From: Flavobacterium akiainvivens
Lineage (GTDB): Bacteria > Bacteroidota > Bacteroidia > Flavobacteriales > Flavobacteriaceae
DNA length: 64,000 nt
Direction: 5' to 3'
Assembly: GCF_001278115.1 (NCBI RefSeq)
Contig: NZ_LIYD01000005.1
Coordinates: 3,313,717-3,377,716, forward strand
The notes under the pieces are model-generated. The model was not told the origin of the DNA and ran no database searches. It saw only the letters and a program-made list of their open reading frames with translations. This document shows positions 57,668-64,000 of the stretch, in pieces. A program made the translations under genes and the position numbers. Each line of letters opens with the position of its first letter. Position 1 is the stretch's first letter.

Positions 57668-58738
57668 ATGAAAAGACTGCTCCTCATCCTGCTTTTTATC
57701 AACACGCTCTATGCCCAGAACGATACCCTGAAGCTTACACATTATTACCAGGTAAGGGACACGGTGCATAACAGGTTGATTTTTAAAAATATGGATGATG
57801 GAGTAATACAGGGCACTGTAAAAAAAGGCGATTGTTATACGGTTGTAGAAGCGGGTGTTGTTACCGGGCGTATGTGTTATGACAAGCAGGGAGGGCTGCT
57901 TTCGCGGCTTTATAAAACACCCAGTGGCTATGTAATGGAAACCTACGGCACCCGGATTACAAAAAAGTATTTTGACGGTATGTTTAATTCAGTAGCCGAA
58001 GAAGAATGTAATGAAGACGGCTCTTTGGCTAAAAAGGTTGTGTATGAAAAGTATTTTGAAATAAGCAGCCAGCACTATTATGAAGGCGGCAAGGAACTAT
58101 TTAGGTTAGAATACCATAACGGTATGCCAGAGTTTTTAGGCGATACCCTTGCAGCAGAGCCGGCCAATGGAGTGGTTCTTAAAAATGACACGCTTTATGC
58201 AATGCACCGCGGGACAGTTATGGCATACAAGTATTATGCAAACGGCAGGCTAAGGCAGTACTGGTCTGAAACCACGCGTTTTTTGTGGGATGCAGAAGGT
58301 GGGCTTACACATTCAAAACTATACAAAAGGTCGCAGCAGGTATTTGAAGTTAAGCACGAAGATTATTTTGAATATTGCGAATATGCAGGCAACGGCAGCA
58401 TTAGCCTTAAAGTGTGCGCATCTGGCGGGCGTGTGGGTAGCATAGCAATAACCCAGCCCGGCCGTACTATTGAAATAGGGTACTCTTTAGGGCAGCTTCA
58501 GGAAGCAACCATACGCGAGCCGATTGAAGGCGGAAGCTATGTAACCCGGGTAAAACAAAACGGCACTGCCACTAAAACCCGGTTTATAAATAACAGCAAT
58601 GGCACCACCACACAAGACCCGGTTAAGGGCTTTGAGTTTTTTCATGGCGGGTATGATTATAATGATTTCCTGAAAACCGCAAACATTCTTACCTTGCAGG
58701 AATATGAAAGCATCTGCTCAAGGGCTTTAAAACTGTAA
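57668..58738 (+). CDS. Secreted protein with YwqK/MORN-like repeats (356 aa)
   Basis: 356 residues: signal peptide (LLLILLFINTLYA), then Tyr/Gly-rich repeats such as YYEGGKELFRLEYHNG and YYANGRLRQYWSE, like the YwqK/MORN-variant antitoxin-repeat family. No sorting domain, so probably periplasmic. It is followed after eight bases by a Crp/Fnr gene. Function unknown. Confidence 0.65.
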   Translation: MKRLLLILLFINTLYAQNDTLKLTHYYQVRDTVHNRLIFKNMDDGVIQGTVKKGDCYTVVEAGVVTGRMCYDKQGGLLSRLYKTPSGYVMETYGTRITKKYFDGMFNSVAEEECNEDGSLAKKVVYEKYFEISSQHYYEGGKELFRLEYHNGMPEFLGDTLAAEPANGVVLKNDTLYAMHRGTVMAYKYYANGRLRQYWSETTRFLWDAEGGLTHSKLYKRSQQVFEVKHEDYFEYCEYAGNGSISLKVCASGGRVGSIAITQPGRTIEIGYSLGQLQEATIREPIEGGSYVTRVKQNGTATKTRFINNSNGTTTQDPVKGFEFFHGGYDYNDFLKTANILTLQEYESICSRALKL

Positions 58739-58746
58739 TTAAGGTT

Positions 58747-59316
58747 ATGACACACCTCATTATTAACCATATACGCCGGTATGTTGCCGTGCCCGATGAA
58801 GATGTGGCGGGTATACTGTCGTATTTTGAAACCGTAACACTTTCTAAAAAACAAAACCTGCTGGAAGAAGGCCAGCATTGCAACCACAGCTACTTTGTTG
58901 TAAGCGGTTGCCTGCGCCTGTTTTTTATTAACGAAAAAGGAGGAGAGCAAACCACACAATTTGCCCTTGAAAACTGGTGGATGAGTGATTTCCTTGCCTT
59001 TGGCGGGCCACGCCCTGCTGTATTTTACATACAGGCGGTTGAAAAAACAGAAGCCCTTGCCCTGAGCCATACGCAGCATGAAAAGCTGCTGGATAATTAT
59101 CCGTATCTTGAAAAATACTTCAGGCTTATATATCAAAAAGGCTATGGCGCATCGCAGCAGCGCATCCGCTACCTGTATGGCCTTAGCCGCGAAGAGCTGT
59201 ACCATCAGTTTGCTAAACAATACCCTCAGTTTGTACAGCGTGTGCCACAGTATCTTCTGGCTTCATTCCTGGGCTTTACACCCGAATACCTTAGCGAAAT
59301 ACGCAACAGGCGATAA
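58747..59316 (+). CDS. Crp/Fnr-family regulator (second copy)
   Basis: 189 residues with a cyclic-nucleotide-binding-like beta-roll (KKQNLLEEGQHCNHSYFVVSGCLRLFF) and a short HTH (VPQYLLASFLGFTPEYLSEIRNRR). Same size as the protein at 54.5 kb but clearly diverged. It may be cotranscribed with the YwqK-like gene. Confidence 0.88.
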   Translation: MTHLIINHIRRYVAVPDEDVAGILSYFETVTLSKKQNLLEEGQHCNHSYFVVSGCLRLFFINEKGGEQTTQFALENWWMSDFLAFGGPRPAVFYIQAVEKTEALALSHTQHEKLLDNYPYLEKYFRLIYQKGYGASQQRIRYLYGLSREELYHQFAKQYPQFVQRVPQYLLASFLGFTPEYLSEIRNRR

Positions 59317-59472
59317 TTTGATTAACAGATAAGAGCACATCTGACAGTCGAAAAATCGAACCATCTAATAATCAAACAATCTTACTATTCTACCAATCTG
59401 TTCAAAAAATACCCTGGCACATTTTGAACAGTTATTGAAACGTTTTTGCACACCCCGGTTTTGGTTTCATCC

Positions 59473-59480
59473 TATCTTTG
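59473..59480 (+). promoter_or_regulatory. -7 box TATCTTTG for the beta-helix gene
   Basis: Exact match to TAnnTTTG, 59 bases upstream of the 59539 start. Confidence 0.45.
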
Positions 59481-59538
59481 AAAACGTTGTAGTTGCCTGT
59501 TTGGGCTAACTGCATCCGCTAACTAAACCATTCCTTAT

Positions 59539-60702
59539 ATGAAAAAAATTACCCTTTTAATGCTTAGCATGGGCTTTAGTGCCTTTGCTGTAGATGTGCC
59601 ACCGGGCACTAACAACCTCCAGGCGGCTATAAACAGTGCTGCCCCGGGTGAAACACTTAACCTTCAGGCCGGTACTTACTTTGTGTCGTCTACTATTACG
59701 CTCAACAAGCAAATAACACTACAAGGTGTGGGCATGGGCACCATAATCCAGAAAACAAACGGCGCAGCGGCCGATGTTGCGGCCATAGTAATACCCAATG
59801 GTGTTAACGGCTGTACGCTAAAAGATTTCCGCCTGTTGGGGCAGGACCAGGGCGGCCCCGGCATTATGGTGTTTAGCAACAGCAACAGCCTGATAAACGT
59901 AAATGTTTCAGATTGTGGAAATAACAGCGCTAACGGCCCCGGCAGCTGGCGTGCGGGCATATTGCTTGAAGGCGCAGAAGATAATGTACTTACCGATGTA
60001 AAATCGCACCACAACAGCTGGGTGGGTATATCGCAGCACAGCAGCCCCGGTACAACCATAACCGGAGCCGACTGCTTTTTAAACCATGGTGAAGGCCTTA
60101 CCATTGATTTGGGCAGCCACAATTGTGTGGTTACCAACTCGTTGTTTAACGAAAATAACGTGAGTACCCGCGGCGTGGGCGGTATAGGTATAGATGATGT
60201 AAACAATGCTACCATACAGTACTGCACCATTAACGATACCCACAACCTGCATGGTATTACCTTTCAGAATAATGTGGGTGGAGAAGACGGCTGCGTTATT
60301 ACCAATAATACCATTAACAACAGCAGCCAAAACGGCATACGCATAAGGAACTGTACTTATGCGGTAACCAATACAACCATTGGGCAAAACAGCTATACAG
60401 GAAACGGCAGTGCCGATGTATACTGGGAATGTGATGAGCCTACAGCATTTTTAGGCCAACAGGAAATGCAGGTGCTGAAAATATATCCTAACCCGGCTGT
60501 TGATGTTGTTTCTGTTGATTTTGGGCAGGCAGCTATTAACGGTTTTGAATTACTTTCTATTACAGGGCAACAGGTGTTGACTATTGATTCTGAAAAACTG
60601 GCCGGTAATACTATTGATATTTCAGGAATTAGCGCCGGGGTTTACATTTATAAAGTGAGCCATAACCACGGTACAACCACCGGCAGGCTGGTTATAAAGT
60701 AG
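59539..60702 (+). CDS. T9SS-secreted right-handed parallel beta-helix protein
   Basis: 387 residues: signal peptide (MKKITLLMLSMGFSAFA), a pectate-lyase-like beta-helix (~20-300; NLQAAINSAAPGETLNLQAGTY then Asn-rich coils such as ITNNTINNSSQNGIRI), and a type A sorting domain (KIYPNPAVDVVSVDF...SGISAGVYIYKVS...GRLVIK). Probably a surface polysaccharide lyase or binding protein; catalytic residues are not identifiable. Confidence 0.88.
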   Translation: MKKITLLMLSMGFSAFAVDVPPGTNNLQAAINSAAPGETLNLQAGTYFVSSTITLNKQITLQGVGMGTIIQKTNGAAADVAAIVIPNGVNGCTLKDFRLLGQDQGGPGIMVFSNSNSLINVNVSDCGNNSANGPGSWRAGILLEGAEDNVLTDVKSHHNSWVGISQHSSPGTTITGADCFLNHGEGLTIDLGSHNCVVTNSLFNENNVSTRGVGGIGIDDVNNATIQYCTINDTHNLHGITFQNNVGGEDGCVITNNTINNSSQNGIRIRNCTYAVTNTTIGQNSYTGNGSADVYWECDEPTAFLGQQEMQVLKIYPNPAVDVVSVDFGQAAINGFELLSITGQQVLTIDSEKLAGNTIDISGISAGVYIYKVSHNHGTTTGRLVIK

Positions 60703-60718
60703 TTTGTGCGTAACAATA

Positions 60719-60752
60719 AAAATCCCGGAGCATCAATACACTCCGGGATTTT
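60719..60752. terminator. Bidirectional terminator (12-bp stem)
   Basis: AAAATCCCGGAG and CTCCGGGATTTT with a ten-base loop between convergent genes. Confidence 0.82.
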
Positions 60753-60797
60753 GTATTTTTTCGCTAAGAAGCTAAGTTGCTCAGCAACTAAGTAGCT

Positions 60798-61796
60798 TTA
60801 AGATTTTACCAACTCCAGCTCAGCAAGTGCGGTGTTGATAAACCCAATCTCGTCTTTACTCAGCTTTACATTAATGGCTTTAGCGTTTTGTACAGATTGT
60901 TCTGCATTTCGTGCACCGGCAAGGGCAATGGTAATACCCGGTTGCTCTACCGTCCAGCGTAAAACAAGCTGCGATAGCGTAGCGCCTTTTTCAGCTGCCA
61001 TAGGGCGAAGCTTGTCTAAAAATGCAGCGGTACGCTTCAGGTTTTCATCTTTATAGAAATAAATGTTGGCACGGTGGTCGCCCTCTTCAAATTTGTGGCC
61101 CGGCTGCATTTTGCCACTTAAAAGGCCGCGCTCCAGCGGGCTGTATGCCAAAATAGACTTACCGGCATCAAGCACATACGGCACCAGCTCTTTTTCTATA
61201 TCGCGCTTCACCATGCTGTAAGGCACCTGGTCGCTCAAAATAGTGGCATATTTATTGGCTTCCTGCACCTGTGCGGCGCTGTAGTTGCACACACCTGCAT
61301 GGCGCACCTTGCCCTGCTTAATCAGCTCGGCAACGGTTTCAAACGTCTCCTGGATGGGCGTAGTGCTCTCCGGCCAGTGAATCTGGTACAGGTCAATATA
61401 ATCCGTTTTCAGGCGGCGCAGGCTGTCTTCGCATTCTTTTATAATGCTTTCGCGCCCGGCATATTTGTAAATGTCTATATCCTGGCCCTGGTTGTTCTTG
61501 CTCTTAAAGCCAAAATCGCCCCTGGCAAGATCCCAGCGCATGCCGAATTTGGTTATAATCTGCACTTTATCGCGGCTAAACGGGGCAATGGCCTCGGCCA
61601 CAATCTCCTCGCTGTCGCCCTGCCCGTAAATGGGTGCGGTGTCTATACTGGTAACGCCTTCGTCATATGATTTGCGAATGGCCGCTACAGCATCCTTGCG
61701 CTCTGTACCGCCCCACATCCAGCCGCCTGCTGCCCAGGCGCCAAAAGTAATAACGGATAGTTCAAGGTCTGAGTTGCCAATTTTTCTGTATTCCAT
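60798..61796 (-). CDS. Aldo/keto reductase (second copy)
   Basis: 332 residues. Tetrad: DTAPIYGQG (Asp, Tyr), TKFGM (Lys), QIHWPES (His). Cofactor loop IALAGARNAEQSVQN. It belongs to the general stress/YhdN-like group. It is 27 bases downstream of the ompA-like gene on the same strand. Confidence 0.92.
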   Translation of the reverse strand: MEYRKIGNSDLELSVITFGAWAAGGWMWGGTERKDAVAAIRKSYDEGVTSIDTAPIYGQGDSEEIVAEAIAPFSRDKVQIITKFGMRWDLARGDFGFKSKNNQGQDIDIYKYAGRESIIKECEDSLRRLKTDYIDLYQIHWPESTTPIQETFETVAELIKQGKVRHAGVCNYSAAQVQEANKYATILSDQVPYSMVKRDIEKELVPYVLDAGKSILAYSPLERGLLSGKMQPGHKFEEGDHRANIYFYKDENLKRTAAFLDKLRPMAAEKGATLSQLVLRWTVEQPGITIALAGARNAEQSVQNAKAINVKLSKDEIGFINTALAELELVKS

Positions 61797-61823
61797 AGTA
61801 ATTTTAGTTAGATGTATTTGTAA

Positions 61824-62786
61824 TTACAGCTCGTTAAGCAGCTTACTGATTTCGTCAAGCTTAGGCGTAAGGATAATTTCTATCCTGCGGTTTTTGCCCT
61901 TGCCTTCGGCTGTTGCATTATCTGCAATAGGCGAATATTCGCTGCGCCCGGCGGCGGTAAGGTTTTTGGGGTCAACACCCTTATTTTCCTGAATAATATT
62001 TACAATAGCTGTGGCACGCTTGGTAGAAAGGTCCCAGTTGTTGTTTATCTGCCCACCACCCTGGTAGGGCACATTATCGGTATGGCCTTCAATAAGTACG
62101 GTAATATCAGGGTTGTCTGCAAGTACCTTACCTACTTCTACCACGGCTTTTTTACCTTCAGGCCCTACAACCCAGCTTCCGGAGCCAAACAGTAGCTTGT
62201 TTTCCATAGAAACGTAAACCTTTCCGTTCTTCTGCTCTACGGTAAGGCCTTTGCCCTCAAAGCTGTTAAGCGCCTTGCTAAGCTTATCTTTAAGCGCCTG
62301 AAGGTTTTGCTGCTGTGCAGACATAATGCCCTCAAGCTCGTCTACACGGGCACTGCGTTCTTTAAGTTCAGCGCTAAGCTTGTTTAGCCTTTCCTGCTCG
62401 GCTGCCAGGGCTTTTTCCTTGGCTTCAAGCTGGGCAAGCAGTTCGCGGTTCTTTTTTACGTTGCTGTCCAGCGCGGCACTGCTGTCTTTTTCAAGTGCAG
62501 AATAGCTGGTTTTTAGTGCATCAAGGCTGTTTTTGGTAGCGGCATAGTCAGTAGCCAGTTTATCGCGTTCTGCCTTAAGCTTATCCAGCTGTGTTTGCAG
62601 GTCTTTCGATTTCAGGTCGAGTGCGTTCTTCTCTTTGGTAAGTGCCGTGTTTTCATCGCTCAACTGGCGGTTTTCCTTTTTCAGGCCGGCATATTTGTTT
62701 TCAAGGTCGGTGTACACCTTTTTGCTTACGCAGCTTGTGGTAAGCGCCAGGGCAAGCACACCGGCAGAAATGTTTTTAATCCTCAT
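61824..62786 (-). CDS. OmpA-family lipoprotein with coiled coil
   Basis: 320 residues: lipoprotein signal ending LTTSC, a long coiled coil (~25-165), and a C-terminal OmpA peptidoglycan-binding domain (IEGHTDNVPYQGGGQINNNW...LSTKRATAIVNII...GKNRRIEIIL). It tethers outer membrane to peptidoglycan. Confidence 0.92.
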   Translation of the reverse strand: MRIKNISAGVLALALTTSCVSKKVYTDLENKYAGLKKENRQLSDENTALTKEKNALDLKSKDLQTQLDKLKAERDKLATDYAATKNSLDALKTSYSALEKDSSAALDSNVKKNRELLAQLEAKEKALAAEQERLNKLSAELKERSARVDELEGIMSAQQQNLQALKDKLSKALNSFEGKGLTVEQKNGKVYVSMENKLLFGSGSWVVGPEGKKAVVEVGKVLADNPDITVLIEGHTDNVPYQGGGQINNNWDLSTKRATAIVNIIQENKGVDPKNLTAAGRSEYSPIADNATAEGKGKNRRIEIILTPKLDEISKLLNEL

Positions 62787-62844
62787 AGGTAGTCGTTTTA
62801 TTGGTTAGCAGGTTACCGCAATAACCTTGCCTTAAAAAAATGTC

Positions 62845-63606
62845 TTAGTCAAATTCTACCACAATAGGGCAGTGGTCGCTGTGTTTGGCTTCGGGCAGTA
62901 TAAGCGCACGGGTAAGGCGGTCGCGCATGGGTTCGCTAACCATGGCATAATCTATACGCCAGCCTTTGTTATTGCCGCGGGCATTGGCAAAATTGCTCCA
63001 CCAGGTATAGTTATGGGGCTCTTTATTAAAGTGGCGGAAACTGTCTATAAAGCCCGCCTGCATAAACTCGGTTATCCACAGCCTTTCGTTTGGCAAAAAG
63101 CCCGAAACCTTTGCGTTGCGCACCGGGTCCCAGATATCAATGGCTTCGTGGCAAATGTTAAAGTCGCCACAGACTATGAGGTTGGGTATTTCTTTCCTCA
63201 GTTCGGCAATATATTGGGTAAACTCGGCCATATACTGAAACTTGTAGGTATGGCGCTCTATATTTGTTCCTGATGGCAGGTACAGGCTCATAACGCTAAA
63301 GGTATCAAAATCCAGGCGGATGTTTCGGCCCTCAAAATCCATGTGGTCTATACCGGTGCCATAGGCCACGTGGTTGGGCTTATGTTTACTGAATATAGCC
63401 ACACCGCTGTAGCCTTTTTTTTGTGCCGAAAACCAGTAGTGGTAGGGATAGCCTGCCTCCTCAATCATATCTGTGGCTACCTGCTCAAACGTGGCCTTGG
63501 TTTCCTGCAGGCAAATAATATCTGGGTTGGCCTGTTTTAGCCATTCTATAAAGCCTTTGTTAAATGCGGCGCGTATGCCGTTTACATTGTATGAAATAAT
63601 TTTCAT
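62845..63606 (-). CDS. xth: Exodeoxyribonuclease III (AP endonuclease)
   Basis: 253 residues of the endonuclease/exonuclease/phosphatase fold: SYNVNGIRAA at the N-terminus, LQETK, GDFNICHEAID, and the terminal SDHCPI. It cuts abasic sites and degrades 3' ends during base excision repair. Monocistronic. Confidence 0.95.
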   Translation of the reverse strand: MKIISYNVNGIRAAFNKGFIEWLKQANPDIICLQETKATFEQVATDMIEEAGYPYHYWFSAQKKGYSGVAIFSKHKPNHVAYGTGIDHMDFEGRNIRLDFDTFSVMSLYLPSGTNIERHTYKFQYMAEFTQYIAELRKEIPNLIVCGDFNICHEAIDIWDPVRNAKVSGFLPNERLWITEFMQAGFIDSFRHFNKEPHNYTWWSNFANARGNNKGWRIDYAMVSEPMRDRLTRALILPEAKHSDHCPIVVEFD

Positions 63607-64000
63607 GATTTATTTTTAGGTTCTCAAAAATAACCAAAATGAAGGTTACCTAAAAATCAAATCAATAAAAAAGCCCCCGCCGGAACGGGAGCTCAAAAAA
63701 ATAGATAAAAAACGATTCCGTTAGAATGAACCGTTTTACTGTGATTGCGGTTTTTTGTAAACAGTCCCCGCGTTGTCAGGAGTATTTAAGCGGCGGGGCT
63801 GTGTAAAATGTCCCCCTTTGCACAAGCCCGGTAGATGCCTGCTGTAAATACCCCCTTATAAACAATTACTAAAATAGGTTTATACCCACAAAGCACGTTA
63901 ATTTATGCCTTGCAGCCTAAAAACAGGTAGGGACAAAGTAGGGACACCTGTAAAAAAGTGCAGATAGGCCAGTAAACTCAACCCCTTTAAAACAAAAGGG
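63607..64000. other. Non-coding right end of the window
   Basis: I find no convincing gene here. A hairpin with arms GCCCCCG and CGGGAGC (63673-63693) has a T-run on the minus strand and may terminate a gene lying beyond the window. GGGACA occurs twice inside a short inverted repeat (CAGGT at ~63929, ACCTG at ~63950). Confidence 0.5.

Noticed and set aside
1..64000. CRISPR arrays, rRNA genes and known riboswitches
   Set aside because: No regularly spaced identical repeats, rRNA sequence or familiar riboswitch cores were seen.

Overview
The window looks like chromosome from a Flavobacterium-like member of the Bacteroidota. Three secreted proteins end in type A T9SS sorting domains. Promoters fit the Bacteroidota -7 consensus TAnnTTTG rather than sigma70 boxes, start codons lack Shine-Dalgarno sequences, and lipoproteins and OmpA-type genes are of the usual flavobacterial kind.

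Layout. (1) 1-6.8 kb: a ligase-associated DNA repair set on the minus strand (Lhr-type DEXH helicase fragment, ATP-dependent DNA ligase, beta-CASP metallo-nuclease), interrupted by a GNAT-nitrilase fusion and a divergently transcribed secreted GH43 glycosidase. (2) 6.9-9.5 kb: an AT-rich, laterally acquired restriction-modification cassette: Vsr endonuclease, C5-cytosine methyltransferase with a fused MerR-like HTH, and a TdeIII-like endonuclease. (3) 9.6-21.4 kb: ordinary metabolic genes (nitronate-monooxygenase-like protein, MFS transporter, 2-hydroxyacid dehydrogenase, aldo/keto reductase, Gfo/Idh/MocA oxidoreductase, old yellow enzyme, RseP protease), an IS110 element and several dispersed hairpin repeats.

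(4) 21.5-36.5 kb: a genomic island bounded by tRNA-Asn(GUU) on the left and tRNA-Arg(CCU) on the right. A large serine integrase abuts tRNA-Asn and takes its last codons from the antisense strand of the tRNA; it is split by an IS3-family element whose precise removal restores a 514-residue frame. The cargo includes a second serine recombinase, a membrane zinc-ribbon protein, an XRE regulator, a polymerase-palm-like protein, a compact operon (unknown protein, HTH-ImmA/IrrE peptidase, two-repeat small protein, 2TM SLATT-like protein, proline-rich peptide) and a two-gene unit coding for a diadenylate-cyclase-fold protein and a large helical partner. Between that unit and tRNA-Arg lies a predicted regulated non-coding RNA with competing terminator and antiterminator helices. 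The 3' end of tRNA-Arg plus its terminator is duplicated as a 49-bp exact direct repeat 671 bp downstream, bracketing a mini-insertion (GIY-YIG fragment and DUF3892 protein).

(5) 36.5-46.4 kb: an XRE regulator facing a five-gene membrane-stress operon (YbjN/chaperone-like, PspA, YqiJ/OB-fold, flotillin, 1617-residue AAA ATPase). (6) 46.4-64 kb: thioredoxin-like protein, lipoproteins, T9SS secreted proteins, FabF with a double operator, two Crp/Fnr regulators (one sharing a palindromic operator with an SDR gene), retropepsin-like protease, aldo/keto reductase, OmpA and exonuclease III. The most promising undescribed system is the DAC-fold/helical pair with the adjacent predicted RNA, next to the HTH-peptidase/2TM operon.
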